From Rubripirellula sp. (GTDB lineage: Bacteria; Planctomycetota; Planctomycetia; Pirellulales; Pirellulaceae), in NCBI GenBank assembly GCA_012270385.1, contig JAAXIK010000387.1, forward strand, positions 1 through 33,528: a stretch of DNA of 33,528 nucleotides, written 5' to 3'. Of the stretch, positions 17,848 through 27,833 are shown in pieces. Numbering within the stretch: position 1 is the stretch's first letter; the number at the start of each line of letters is the position of its first letter. The translations under genes and the position numbers were made by a program. The notes under the pieces are model-generated. The model did not search any database. It worked only from the letters and a program-made list of their open reading frames with translations, and was not told the origin of the DNA.

Positions 17848-20800
17848 TTGGACACGACCTCATCCAGATTCAGGAGTGTATTGCAAACCAGGGTCCAAGC
17901 AGCTTTCCTCGCATTGGGCTCTCCTACCAGCGCGGTGCAGAGATCGGTTTGATCTTCATAGTAGACTTGGCTGTCGGCAAGCAAAGAATGGATGGCTTCG
18001 GTCTCGAGATCGCTCGGTAATCTGGTGGTGATGGTTTGAAAAAGCCAGTTGATTTTTTCTGAATCGCTTATCTCGTCCAGTTCCGATTCCACCCTTTCCG
18101 CCAATTTCTTAGCGGACTCAAGGAACTGCTGTTCATTCAGTAGTAAAAGGGCTTGGAGTGGTGTGTTAGTGCGTTCTCGACGAGCTGTACACGACTCACG
18201 GCTTGGAGCATCCAGCATCGTCATCTGTGGGGGAGGGCTGGTGCGTTTCCAGAAGGTATAGACACTGCGTCGATAAATCTTGTCTCCCTGATCGGGTCTG
18301 AATTTAACAGTATTGCTTCCGGAATAACCCACAGCGGCCCACAGCCCGTCAGGCTGAGGTGGTTTCACGCTGGGCCCGCCCCTCTCGTCTTGCAGGAGTC
18401 CGGATAGAAAGAGAGCTTGGTCTCGAAGGATTTCTGCATCAAGACGATATCTTGGACCACGTGCGAGCAAGCGATTGTAAGGGTCCTTCTGTTGTAACTC
18501 AGGTGTTACTTCATGGCTCGTGCGATAGGTCTCCGAAGTAACAATCATTCGGATGAGCCTTTTCACATCCCATTGATTCGTTCGGAAATCAACAGCTAGC
18601 CAATCTAGAAGTTTTGGATGACTTGGAGGTTCACCTTGGCTCCCGAAGTCCTCACTCGTTTTTACCAAACCCGTCCCAAATAGCTGTTGCCAAAAACGAT
18701 TGACAGCAACTCTGGCTGTTAGCGGATTTTGTTCACCGGTAAGCCATTTCGCCAAGCCAAGTCGATTGCGAGGTGAATCGTTGGGAAATGGACTGAGGAA
18801 TTCGGGTACGGATCTTTCAACCGCATCTCCTGGTTGATCGTACTGACCGCGAATCAGGATGTGTGAGGTACGAGGGGGATCGATCTCTTTCCAGATGAGT
18901 GTGGTCGCGACATTCTTTTCCAGGGATTCGCGTGCTTTTCGCGTACCCTTTTCTAAATCAAGTAAGGCGAGCCAATCTGGGTGGAGGCAAAAAACACTTC
19001 GATAGTATCTTCGCAGGGAAGCATTGGTTTCATCACTACGCTGCGCTGAAGGTGTATCCGTGATGCTTATCAACTCGGATGGGATCGGGATTGCTGGGGA
19101 ACGATAGGCATAGGAGAAACGGGATGTTCCCTCATGGTTAATCACTTTTAAATAGAGATCGTTGCTCCCCTTCTTGAGATTCAGTTCAATTTCCTGTTCA
19201 AGCGGATTGAGTGGGTGCGGTCCGCGGCGATTTGAGATTTCCTTTCCGTTGAGGAAAACCATCAAGCCATCGTCAACGTCACACAGTAACGTTACTTTTT
19301 GAGGCTTGGGTGATTTGAGATTTTGGTAGATCATTAAGGCCGAGGATCGATCAACAATCGATGGAAGCGTATGAATGGATACGGGGCCAAGATCTTCTCT
19401 TGTTTTCCAACGATACTCCGTTTCTTGATAATTAAATATTTCCTCTGCATCGAACGCTTTGCCCTGTGAAGCGAAAGATCTTCCGTACCCCGGATTTGGG
19501 TTTTCAATGGGAAATGGACCGACGCTGAAAATTGGACCTAGGGTGACTTGTTGGTTGGCGGGGATAGACGGATTGGAATCGCTCAATGTCAACTTTACGT
19601 GTTTGAATTGATGTTTCGCAAAGACGCTTTGATAGTGGAGTTGGATGCGAATCAGAAGTTCGTCTTCTCCAGAATCCAGTGGAGCAAAAACAAACCAAGC
19701 ATTACGACCACCAGGATCCTGGTGACCTGCGGCGGCCCAGCCTTCTCGATCATTCATTGAGGAGTCGATTGCGTATCGCACATCAAATGGACCATCCTGC
19801 TGTTCCACATCCGCTAAAGCAAAAATGGGTGGAATTTTGGTCCATGGTTTTCCTGTCATAGGATTGCCAATCTCAAGCGTGATTTCCGTGAGGACCACAT
19901 TTCCATTTTCTGAAACACCGACCTTGTCATTCTCAGAATCCACTAGAGCTTCTAGCTGTAGGGTTTGCCAACTTGTGCCAGTGGGTAGCGGAGCGACGAT
20001 GGTTGTTGTGTCTTGATCTGCTGCTTCGCCAGCGATCCTGAACGAGCCATCCTCAAGAATTTCCATTTGGGTTTGGGAGGAGGATTCGACTGAACTCGGT
20101 TGAATCACATGCTTCGATGCATTCGCATTGTCGCTTAAGGAACGCTCCCATGTAGCCTGCGCTTGATCCACACTTTCAATGGGACCTTGTCGCTCAGCTG
20201 CGAAGTCGAGTATGGCCTGGTCATATTCGGCAAGAAGCTTTTTTTGTTCGTCTGTCGGGACGGGGATTACAGGCGCGGGATTCTTGGAGTTACCGTCCAA
20301 GGCTCGACCATCTAAACTATTGAAGAAAGCGGAGAGCGCATAGTAATCACGTTGGGAAATGGGGTCAAACTTGTGGTCGTGGCAGACTGCACAACCCACC
20401 GTAAGACCTAAGAAGATCGTTCCAAATGCATCCGTCCGATCCATCACGTTCCTGGCAAACACTTCTTCATAGATTGAACCACCTTCGTTGGTGGTCACGT
20501 TCAAGCGATTGAAACCACTCGCAACTAATCCCGGATCACCCAACGCGGGAATCAGATCTCCCGCGAGTTGCTGACTAATAAATGCATCAAATGGCATGTT
20601 TTCATTCAATGCATTGATCACCCAATCCCGAAACGGCCACATCTCTCGGTAATTGTCTAAGTGAAGACCATGAGTGTCCCCATACCTAACGAGATCTAAC
20701 CAATAGCGTCCAAAATGTTCTCCAAATTGAGGTGAAGCTAACAGGTCATCTACGAGTTCCTCGTAGGCTTCCGGAGAAGGGTCCTTGAGGAACCAATCAA

Positions 20801-21395
20801 TCTGCTCCCTGCTTGGCGGTAGACCTGTTAGGTCGAGGCAAACTCGCCGTAGGAGTTCAGATGGCTTTGCTGGAGGATTTTTGATCAATCCATTGGCTTT
20901 GATGCGCTCTTGAATGAAGTAGTCAATGGCTTCACTGTCTTTCTCGATTTCTTCAGGGACTCTTGGCTTCTCAGGCGAGGTAAACGCCCAAGGCCTTTCA
21001 ATGGTGGCACCCAGCTGAAGCCATTTTTCAAGAATCTTTTTCTGATCAATGGTGAGAGGTTTCTGAAATTCTGGGGGAGGCATCAGGACGTCAGAATCCT
21101 CTGAGTGAATTCGGTCGAGTATAAAGTCTCTATCGGTGTCCTGTTCAGACAGTATCGACCGTAAACCCTCAATCGTATCCAGCCTGAGATCCGCTTTGCG
21201 ATCATGCTCATCGGGTCCATGGCATGCAAAACAGTGATCAGAAAGAATGGGTCTAATCTCTCGATTGAAATCAATGCCAGGTTGCTCCGATGATTCAGCC
21301 CAGACACCCTCCGAATTCGAAGCTACGAAGATGACAAACAATGGTAGGGTGGTTGAGAGGATTCGATAGAGCGAATTGGACGTGGTTATCATCAT
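17844..21395 (-). CDS. PSD1 cytochrome c-like / DUF1549 / DUF1553 protein
   Basis: Start taken at the ATG at 21395 (1183 aa); a GTG four codons earlier (21407) is less likely. It has a signal peptide ending near GVWA (about 33). A PSD1 planctomycete cytochrome-like domain carries CFACH at 55-59. DUF1549 (about 156-361) contains a second CxxCH ([11 protein letters not shown], 335-345). Two probable beta-sandwich / galactose-binding-like regions follow (about 430-590 and 680-770), then DUF1553 (about 877-1146) with [13 protein letters not shown] and [16 protein letters not shown]. Both CxxCH motifs could bind heme covalently, but this is not demonstrated for the family as far as I know. Overlaps the DUF1501 gene by 4 bases. 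Probably periplasmic. Confidence 0.95.
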   Translation of the reverse strand: MMITTSNSLYRILSTTLPLFVIFVASNSEGVWAESSEQPGIDFNREIRPILSDHCFACHGPDEHDRKADLRLDTIEGLRSILSEQDTDRDFILDRIHSEDSDVLMPPPEFQKPLTIDQKKILEKWLQLGATIERPWAFTSPEKPRVPEEIEKDSEAIDYFIQERIKANGLIKNPPAKPSELLRRVCLDLTGLPPSREQIDWFLKDPSPEAYEELVDDLLASPQFGEHFGRYWLDLVRYGDTHGLHLDNYREMWPFRDWVINALNENMPFDAFISQQLAGDLIPALGDPGLVASGFNRLNVTTNEGGSIYEEVFARNVMDRTDAFGTIFLGLTVGCAVCHDHKFDPISQRDYYALSAFFNSLDGRALDGNSKNPAPVIPVPTDEQKKLLAEYDQAILDFAAERQGPIESVDQAQATWERSLSDNANASKHVIQPSSVESSSQTQMEILEDGSFRIAGEAADQDTTTIVAPLPTGTSWQTLQLEALVDSENDKVGVSENGNVVLTEITLEIGNPMTGKPWTKIPPIFALADVEQQDGPFDVRYAIDSSMNDREGWAAAGHQDPGGRNAWFVFAPLDSGEDELLIRIQLHYQSVFAKHQFKHVKLTLSDSNPSIPANQQVTLGPIFSVGPFPIENPNPGYGRSFASQGKAFDAEEIFNYQETEYRWKTREDLGPVSIHTLPSIVDRSSALMIYQNLKSPKPQKVTLLCDVDDGLMVFLNGKEISNRRGPHPLNPLEQEIELNLKKGSNDLYLKVINHEGTSRFSYAYRSPAIPIPSELISITDTPSAQRSDETNASLRRYYRSVFCLHPDWLALLDLEKGTRKARESLEKNVATTLIWKEIDPPRTSHILIRGQYDQPGDAVERSVPEFLSPFPNDSPRNRLGLAKWLTGEQNPLTARVAVNRFWQQLFGTGLVKTSEDFGSQGEPPSHPKLLDWLAVDFRTNQWDVKRLIRMIVTSETYRTSHEVTPELQQKDPYNRLLARGPRYRLDAEILRDQALFLSGLLQDERGGPSVKPPQPDGLWAAVGYSGSNTVKFRPDQGDKIYRRSVYTFWKRTSPPPQMTMLDAPSRESCTARRERTNTPLQALLLLNEQQFLESAKKLAERVESELDEISDSEKINWLFQTITTRLPSDLETEAIHSLLADSQVYYEDQTDLCTALVGEPNARKAAWTLVCNTLLNLDEVVSK

Positions 21396-21486
21396 GGAGC
21401 AACGCACTCAAGATCTTTTGGAATGGGAGAAGTCTAGTTTAGTTTACCGCGGCACGATGGCGACTCAAAACAGCGGTTTAATCGAT

Positions 21487-24400
21487 TCAGGAACTGCCCC
21501 ATCCCCCTCCTCCGGGAGTTTCAATCACCAATCGATCACCGGGCATCACCGTTCTGGAAACCCGAAAATCTAACATTTCAGCTTTGCCATTCCGGTGGAT
21601 AAGGTGATTTTGACCGGCTGCCCCTGGTAAACCATTTTCCATGCCATAAGGCTCGGTAGTGCGTCGGGATGTGATGAGAGAGAGTACGAGCGATTCAAGG
21701 AATTCAAATTCTCGAATGACCCCATTCCCTCCACGATATGCGCCACCACCTCCACTCCCGCTGCGAATGGCAAACTGGACTAACCGAACCGGTAGCCGAC
21801 TTTCCAAGATTTCCGGATCAGTGATTCGTGTATTGGTCATATGGGTATGGACACCATCGGCTCCATTCCCGTGGCTTGTGGCACCACTACCTCCAGCAAT
21901 GGTTTCATAGTACCCAAAATGGTCATTTCCTAGGAGGAAATTATTCATCGTGCCCTGAGATGCCGCTGCTGCTTGAAGTGCACCCAGTAGAACATCCGTA
22001 ACCCGTTGACTCGTTTCGACATTTCCAGCCACCACCGCGGCACATTGTCGAGGGTCAGTGTGATGAGGCGGATCAAGCAAACCCGGTGGGATGATGATGT
22101 TGATATCGCGAAGAGCTCCTTCGCACAGCGGAAGTTCAGATCCAGCGAGGCATCGAATCACGTAGAGTACCGCAGCGGTAACAATTGCAGGGGTCGCATT
22201 GAACCCATTGGGATGTGCAGGTCCGGTTTCAAACTCGATCGTTAGCCCTCCGGCCTCCCTTCTTAAGGTCACTCCGATCGCGGTACCATCGTCGAGGCAG
22301 TCTTTGAATTCAAGCGGTTCCTCGGGTAGTGTTCTTATCCAATGTTCAACCGTATTACCTGAGACCTCCAAAAGCTGATCCATGATGGAATGTAATCGCA
22401 TCTTGGTATAGATCTCTGATAACTCCTGGAGTGATTTGACCCCGAAGAGGCCAGCAGCTCGTTGAGCGTCAATGTCAGCAAGGTTTTCGTCGGGGCATCG
22501 CGACGGGTATTCTCCCGAGGATAATAGTTGGTGAAGTTCCACACGTTTCTGGATACCGTTCCTTACCAGTGGAAAGTCTTGAATCAGAACACCCTCTTCT
22601 GCAAGGCACGTTGCATGGGGCGGCATCGAACCAGGTGAGATTCCGCCAATTTCGGCATGATGAGCTCGGGAAGCGATAAAGAAGTCTGGCTTGCCTCCTT
22701 TTTTCTGATCACAGAAAACAGGAGTCACTGCGGTGACATCGGGTAGGTGTGAACCACCGGAAAATGGATCATTACTCAGGTAACAGTCACCGGAATACAT
22801 CTCGGGATAAGTATCCATCATATGCCGCACTGTGTGTCCCATTGCACCAAGATGTACCGGTACGTGTGGCGCGTTGGCTACCAAGACACCATCGGAATTA
22901 AAGATGGCGCAACTGTAATCACGGCGTTCTTTGATGTTGACACTTACAGATGTCCGACGAAGAACCTCTCCCATTGCGTCGGCAATGCCCTGCAAGCGTC
23001 TAGAAATCACCTCGAGAAGAATTGCATCGTCTCGATCTGCGGCAGGACAGGGATCGCCATGTCGCTCTAGCTTTTCGTGATGGAAATTTCCTTGGCCATT
23101 TGATGAAAGTTCACCAATCTTATTATTTTCATCATTGCTTTGATGAAGATCAATTGGATGTTGTTTTGTGGCGGTAATGATCCCCGCTGCACTTGCGGTC
23201 GCAGTCCAGCCGGGTTCGAGTACCAATGTTGAGTGGGGTCCTGCAATTAATGCTGGCCCAGAGATTACTTGGCCAGTATGGATTTCACTTCGATCCCACT
23301 CTTGAGCTTCCAACCATTTTCCACCATGCCAGAGTTTGGTCGGAGCTTTCTCTTGAGGTAGAACCGATTTCTGAAAATGATTTTCGTTTTCACCACCTCT
23401 TCGATATCCATGCTTCGCTTGATCTCCGGATAGGACGTGGAATATCGACTTTTCAGAAGCAGTGGCTTCACATCGTATAGCGACCAATTCAATGGGGTGA
23501 TCCTTTCGACAGTACCCAAAGGTCTCTTGGTGGGTCTCATGAAATCGTTTAGCCAGTGAATCCTGGGGTTCTAGCTCAATGGTTAATGGAGCTTCTGTCC
23601 CGCTGTAACGCATGTCAATTTCAAATCGATAATCAATCATGCGATCAGCTTCCTGATCTTGTGTCAGCTGTGCACCAGCCGAGCGTTTTGCCGCATTTTT
23701 GGGTCCATCAATTTTTAATTTGGATGAACCATCCCAGATTTGATAGATCCCGTTGGCTGCAAGGCAACCCAATTTTGCGATACCGATACCCAGTGCGCTA
23801 AGTAGGCCGGAGTCGGGATGATCAATGATGGTTTTTATTTCGAGTGTGTCAGCGATACGACACAAGTGCTGTCCTGCGGCTCCACCAAACCCTGCTAAAG
23901 CCATGTCTCTTACATCTGAACCTTGAGCGGTGGTGACAGTTCGCACTGCTTCGGCCATATGTGTGATCGCAATATCAAAGAAGCCATCGGCAAGCTCTTC
24001 CACAGATAGAGTTTTGGAAGGCGGCAATTTGTTAGCTTGTTGTGTGAGTTTGTTTTTTGCAGCGGTGACATCGAGTGGAAATGGGAAGCGATCAGTCGGT
24101 ATGCGTCCGAGCAATAAATTCACATCGGTTATGGTGAGGGGGCCACCCTTGCCATAACAAGCGGGTCCTGGTTCCGATCCAGCGCTTTGGGGGCCGACCG
24201 TAAGACGCCCCATCTCACTGATACCGCAGATCGAACCGCCGCCCGCTGCGACGGTCTCGATGTCCATCATGGGGTTCATGACGCGGATGCCAGCAATTTT
24301 TGATTCGTAACGCATTCCCACTAGGCCTTCGAATCGGCTGACATCCGTACTTGTGCCACCCATATCAAGCCCAACTACTTTGGAGTGACCTGTTTTTATC

Positions 24401-25461
24401 GCAAGGTCTCCGAGGGCGATTACACCACCTGCGGGCCCGGAAAGAATACTGTCTTTCCCTTGGAAAGCAGCGGGTTCAACTAGATTGCCATTACTGGTCA
24501 TCAATTGAAGTCTGCAGCGTTCAACCCCTCCAAATTGCTGCCACACTCTGCCGAGATAACAACTGAGTATTGGATTTAAGTAAGCGTCCAGAGTGGTGGT
24601 TTCTGTCCTTGCAACGTATTTGATTAAGGGAGCAACGTCAGTAGAAAGAGAGATATCCGTAATCCCACATCGCTGAGCAATCGTGGCAATTCGTTGTTCA
24701 TGTTCGGGATTCAAGTGGCTGTGCAATAAACAAATTGCAACGGCATCGATGCCTTGTTCAACCGCGAGTGCAAGATCGCTCTCGATCTGTTTTTCGTTGA
24801 TTGTCTTTAAGATTTCCCCTGTGGCGTCCAATCGTTCATCTATCTCGATGATGTAATCGGTTAATGGATCTGTTTTTTGAATCTGAAGTGCGAATAAGTC
24901 GGGACGATCCTGTTCACCGATTGCCAAAAGATCACCGAACCCCTTGGTGACCAACAATGCCATTTTCGCCCCGGCGCGGGTCAAGAGAGCATTCGTTCCC
25001 TTGGTCGTTCCAAGCCGAACAACGAGTTCTTGAAGACGGTCGAGGAGAAGGTTTCCTAGCAAAAGGACTGTTGATATAACCGGAGCCTCAAGTTTCGCAT
25101 CGATCTCAAAAGTCAGGTCACCAGAGAGATCGGTAAGTGCTGATGGATTGGCGTTCTCAACTCCAATCGACTCACTGTTCTGATGATTGATTTTACCCAG
25201 ATCAATCATGTGACCCTTCTGGTCACTGAGGATTGCACTAGCACCATTCCAGAAATGAGGAATATCCGCTCCGGGGAAAGATTCAAGCGAAAATCGGTGA
25301 TCACCTAGGTGCGATCGAACCTTGGTTCGAGTAAGACCGCTACTAAGCACTTTGATTTCACGGCGTTGATGATTTGCCAGAACAAAGCAATCGGTAAATG
25401 TACCGCCTATATCTGCCCAAACACGGATGCTATCTTGGTTACTAGGTTGAGCGGAGGACAT
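21487..25461 (-). CDS. Fused hydantoinase A/B family protein, probable 5-oxoprolinase (ATP-hydrolysing)
   Basis: 1324 aa, a HyuA-HyuB fusion like eukaryotic 5-oxoprolinase (about 1290 aa). The N-terminal part (about 12-760) has the actin-like ATPase motifs VWADIGGTFTDC (14-25) and GLDMGGTSTDVSRFEG (364-379). The B part (about 811-1324) begins DAILLEVISRRLQGIADAMG, has DYSCAIFNSDG and SNDPFSGGSHLPD, and ends in the typical PGGGGWG tail. 5-oxoprolinase opens 5-oxo-L-proline to glutamate with ATP; hydantoinases of the same family act on related rings, so substrate certainty is moderate. A polar linker of about 45 residues (765-810) joins the two halves. The gene begins 14 bases after the TrkA reading frame. 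Confidence 0.9.
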   Translation of the reverse strand: MSSAQPSNQDSIRVWADIGGTFTDCFVLANHQRREIKVLSSGLTRTKVRSHLGDHRFSLESFPGADIPHFWNGASAILSDQKGHMIDLGKINHQNSESIGVENANPSALTDLSGDLTFEIDAKLEAPVISTVLLLGNLLLDRLQELVVRLGTTKGTNALLTRAGAKMALLVTKGFGDLLAIGEQDRPDLFALQIQKTDPLTDYIIEIDERLDATGEILKTINEKQIESDLALAVEQGIDAVAICLLHSHLNPEHEQRIATIAQRCGITDISLSTDVAPLIKYVARTETTTLDAYLNPILSCYLGRVWQQFGGVERCRLQLMTSNGNLVEPAAFQGKDSILSGPAGGVIALGDLAIKTGHSKVVGLDMGGTSTDVSRFEGLVGMRYESKIAGIRVMNPMMDIETVAAGGGSICGISEMGRLTVGPQSAGSEPGPACYGKGGPLTITDVNLLLGRIPTDRFPFPLDVTAAKNKLTQQANKLPPSKTLSVEELADGFFDIAITHMAEAVRTVTTAQGSDVRDMALAGFGGAAGQHLCRIADTLEIKTIIDHPDSGLLSALGIGIAKLGCLAANGIYQIWDGSSKLKIDGPKNAAKRSAGAQLTQDQEADRMIDYRFEIDMRYSGTEAPLTIELEPQDSLAKRFHETHQETFGYCRKDHPIELVAIRCEATASEKSIFHVLSGDQAKHGYRRGGENENHFQKSVLPQEKAPTKLWHGGKWLEAQEWDRSEIHTGQVISGPALIAGPHSTLVLEPGWTATASAAGIITATKQHPIDLHQSNDENNKIGELSSNGQGNFHHEKLERHGDPCPAADRDDAILLEVISRRLQGIADAMGEVLRRTSVSVNIKERRDYSCAIFNSDGVLVANAPHVPVHLGAMGHTVRHMMDTYPEMYSGDCYLSNDPFSGGSHLPDVTAVTPVFCDQKKGGKPDFFIASRAHHAEIGGISPGSMPPHATCLAEEGVLIQDFPLVRNGIQKRVELHQLLSSGEYPSRCPDENLADIDAQRAAGLFGVKSLQELSEIYTKMRLHSIMDQLLEVSGNTVEHWIRTLPEEPLEFKDCLDDGTAIGVTLRREAGGLTIEFETGPAHPNGFNATPAIVTAAVLYVIRCLAGSELPLCEGALRDINIIIPPGLLDPPHHTDPRQCAAVVAGNVETSQRVTDVLLGALQAAAASQGTMNNFLLGNDHFGYYETIAGGSGATSHGNGADGVHTHMTNTRITDPEILESRLPVRLVQFAIRSGSGGGGAYRGGNGVIREFEFLESLVLSLITSRRTTEPYGMENGLPGAAGQNHLIHRNGKAEMLDFRVSRTVMPGDRLVIETPGGGGWGSS

Positions 25462-25475
25462 GGAATGATTGACGA

Positions 25476-26315
25476 TTAATGATTGAACAACGCGAGACTT
25501 TCTTCGGCCGCTGTAGGGTCGATCAGTGCGACGACGATGTCACCAGGTTCAAGGCGATCATCGGCTTGTGGAACGCGGACAAATCCGTCCCTTTCCACGG
25601 CAGCGATCAAGCATCGGCCAGCAAGTGGTAATTCGGCGAGCGTAGCCTTTGTGATTGCTGCATCAGGAAGAACTTCTAGTTCAAAGACCCCGATTGCACC
25701 GTTGGGCAGTCGACGTTGACTAATCACAGCACCCTCATTTAGGTAGCCCAGAATTTGGCGTGCTGTCACATCCCTTTCACTCACTGCATGATCGATTCCG
25801 AGTTTGCCAACCACGTTTGCATAATCGGGTCGACCTACCACACACATGACCCGAGCAGCACCCAGTTCTCTCGCCTCCACGCCTGCCATGATATTGCTCT
25901 CATCATTGCCGGTGCAGGCCACGAAGTAGTCCACTGTTCCGGCTCCCTCGTCCTCTAGGATCGTACGACGGTTAGCGTCAGCATGGATAACTGTCGCTTT
26001 GGGAAGCAAGCGAGACAGACGATCACAGCGATCAGGATCGGCTTCTAGCATCACAATTCTGTAGTCGCGTCGAGCCAGAGATTCCGCGAGGTGGTATCCC
26101 GTTTCACCGCCACCGGCAATCATCACTCTTTGTTGAGCACTTCGGTCTTTAGAAAGCGTGAAAAATTCGCGACTTTTGGCGACAGATTCGGGATTTCCGA
26201 TCAGGCTGACGCGATCCTTCCCGTGTAGTTCATCTTCTCCGCTGGCGATCCACATTCTGCCATCTCGCGCTATGGAGCCGATGCGTACTGAGGCGGCTAA
26301 GTCAAGGACTCTCAA
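25476..26315 (-). CDS. trkA: TrkA C-terminal part (second RCK unit), after an in-frame TAA
   Basis: 279 aa if read from a TTG at 26313-26315, immediately after the TAA that ends the first part, in the same frame. It contains the end of the first RCK_C domain (LAASVRIGSIARDG), a second Rossmann NAD-binding domain (MIAGGGETGYHLAESLA, VIHADANRRTILEDEG, TGNDESNIMAG) and a second RCK_C domain (LPLAGRCLIAAVERDGFVRV). Together with the first part the total is 447 codons, the usual TrkA length. A TTG start inside a conserved domain is unlikely to be natural, so either the gene is broken, the stop is an error, or translation passes through or restarts there. Next is oxoprolinase, 14 bases on. Confidence 0.8.
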   Translation of the reverse strand: MRVLDLAASVRIGSIARDGRMWIASGEDELHGKDRVSLIGNPESVAKSREFFTLSKDRSAQQRVMIAGGGETGYHLAESLARRDYRIVMLEADPDRCDRLSRLLPKATVIHADANRRTILEDEGAGTVDYFVACTGNDESNIMAGVEARELGAARVMCVVGRPDYANVVGKLGIDHAVSERDVTARQILGYLNEGAVISQRRLPNGAIGVFELEVLPDAAITKATLAELPLAGRCLIAAVERDGFVRVPQADDRLEPGDIVVALIDPTAAEESLALFNH

Positions 26316-26819
26316 TTAGTGTTCTGCCGCAGATGAGCGCGCATCGACCTCCACTTCATAAACTTCAAGTTGGCCGCGCGCAAAATGCTCCAACGGGATT
26401 GCATCTGGATTGCGAATTGCGCGTGCCAATTCAAAAGCAGATAGCTGTTCCAAGCTCAGCAAGCTGTCGATGTTGAAGTGTCGCTGGTAATCAAATGTAC
26501 TGAGATCCTGAAACGCGGGTGCGTAGACCCTCGCAATACTTCTTCTCGCCCCGAGTGCTTTTGCCATGCTTGCGGCGAGGATGTTCACTTCATCGTCTCC
26601 TGTGACCGCCAGGCAAACATCTGCGGCACACACATCTGCTTGGAACAAGACGGTGCTTCGTGCTGCGCTTCCGACAATTGCGCGCACATCCAGCTCACTG
26701 TTGATTTGAGCAACATTTTCCTGATCAGCGTCGACTACGGTAACGCTATGGCCGCGGCGGCAGAGAATATCCGAAACCCATCGACCTACCGTCCCCGCAC
26801 CTAAAGTCAGAACTTGCAT
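26316..26819 (-). CDS. trkA: TrkA N-terminal part (first RCK unit), interrupted by in-frame TAA
   Basis: 167 aa to a TAA at 26316-26318. NAD-binding Rossmann domain with GAGTVGR (8-14), the acidic VVDAD after beta-2 and VTGDDEVNILAASMAKALGA, followed by the start of an RCK_C domain (LEVYEVEVDARSSAAEH) that the stop cuts. TrkA is the cytoplasmic gating subunit of Trk/Ktr K+ uptake, binding NAD(H) and nucleotides beside TrkH. No trkH lies in the window. The remaining 279 codons follow at once in the same frame. A 6-bp hairpin (26844-26865) lies 25 bases upstream of the ATG. Confidence 0.85.
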   Translation of the reverse strand: MQVLTLGAGTVGRWVSDILCRRGHSVTVVDADQENVAQINSELDVRAIVGSAARSTVLFQADVCAADVCLAVTGDDEVNILAASMAKALGARRSIARVYAPAFQDLSTFDYQRHFNIDSLLSLEQLSAFELARAIRNPDAIPLEHFARGQLEVYEVEVDARSSAAEH

Positions 26820-26940
26820 ATTCCGTGGTTCTTTCGATGTGATGCTGCCGATCTCAGTGGGCAGCGGTGGAGTCCTCTATGAGTGCTCTGATCCATCATC
26901 AGTGCAAAACAGAGATCATCTGGCGAGCAACAATACAAAC

Positions 26941-27150
26941 TCACGTGATCCACCCAATAACATACAGGACGATAAAGATCACACCCATAAAACCAGTGAT
27001 CCATTTTCCGGTTTGCCAGGCGTGAAATTGAATCATCTCGATGCTCTCATGTCGTGTTGCACCAAAAACTATCGCAATCGCGATAATCAATGGGAAGTAA
27101 TAGAGCATATAGGTCAGTGAAATCGGTAGCATGCGTTGCTTGCCTTCCAT
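26941..27150 (-). CDS. Small two-TM membrane protein
   Basis: 69 aa with two hydrophobic segments (about 12-28 and 46-68) joined by a short polar part carrying ATRHESIEMIQFHAWQTG. I recall small proteins of this type beside DUF6677 genes in planctomycetes, but the recollection is not firm and I know no function. ATG at 27150 has AAGGAT closely upstream; a second ATG at residue 7 is possible. Same strand as DUF6677 (62 bases upstream) and trkA (121 bases downstream). Inner-membrane location inferred. Confidence 0.65.
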   Translation of the reverse strand: MEGKQRMLPISLTYMLYYFPLIIAIAIVFGATRHESIEMIQFHAWQTGKWITGFMGVIFIVLYVIGWIT

Positions 27151-27212
27151 GGTATCCTTGTGGGAGAAACCATGTTGTGATTTTGTGTCTTATCGGCTGG
27201 TCTTGCAGGGGA

Positions 27213-27833
27213 TTAAGTCGACGTTTTACTCGTCTCCCTCTCATCTTCCGGTTCGTCGTCAGGATCTGTCTCGTCCTCAATCTTCCGCCCACTGATGGGA
27301 ACAGAGAGTGGTCCTCCGTAGGCATCATAGATCACTAGTATATTGAGAAGCCCCGCAATCACCGTATACCAGGTCCCCATTTCATAACCCGCACCGTAGG
27401 TCGCATACCACGCTGCAACTTCATCCGCTTGATTCTCGATGACAGGTCGATAGGGTGGTGCCATCAAGCCTCCCCATAGCGGTTCATAGTTGGGGTTTGT
27501 ACTGAGACTCAGTGCATCAGTTGCATCATTCATTCTTCTTCCTTGGAGGTAGGCGGGGAGTGCTACCACACCTGCACCAGCCTGAAGAAAATAGTGCCAT
27601 CGCTTATCACCCGGTTGCCATGAGGAATAGACAACGTGCTTTCCTCCCAATCCGAAGCCGAGAATCCAGGTGGATAGAATGCAGACGAAAAAAATGGCTG
27701 CCTTGGTGGTACGCCCTTGGTAATAGTGACCAGCTCCAGGAATTAACCAAGCCAATAGAGCAGCTAGCGGTCGGTTGCGCAAATCCACCAACCGTCCGTC
27801 TACCGAAATCGTGTTTTCTTCTTCGGGACTCAT
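27213..27833 (-). CDS. DUF6677 family membrane protein
   Basis: 206 aa. The N-terminal soluble part (1-20) is followed by about four hydrophobic segments (about 22-35, 45-64, 80-97, 155-172). The segment LLAWLIPGAGHYYQGRTTKA resembles the PGxGHxYxGR motif of TM2-type proteins. The C-terminus (about 183-206) is a charged, acidic tail rich in D/E. Annotated elsewhere as DUF6677 in planctomycetes; no function known. It heads the long minus-strand run and is divergent from the lipoprotein gene across a 340-base region with ordered repeats. Confidence 0.8.
   Translation of the reverse strand: MSPEEENTISVDGRLVDLRNRPLAALLAWLIPGAGHYYQGRTTKAAIFFVCILSTWILGFGLGGKHVVYSSWQPGDKRWHYFLQAGAGVVALPAYLQGRRMNDATDALSLSTNPNYEPLWGGLMAPPYRPVIENQADEVAAWYATYGAGYEMGTWYTVIAGLLNILVIYDAYGGPLSVPISGRKIEDETDPDDEPEDERETSKTST

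Noticed and set aside
12157-26318. TAA reassigned as a sense codon
   Set aside because: TAA ends several other intact genes here, such as the HlyD adaptor at 6110, the LOG gene at 9073 and DUF1501 at 16372, so a changed genetic code is not tenable.
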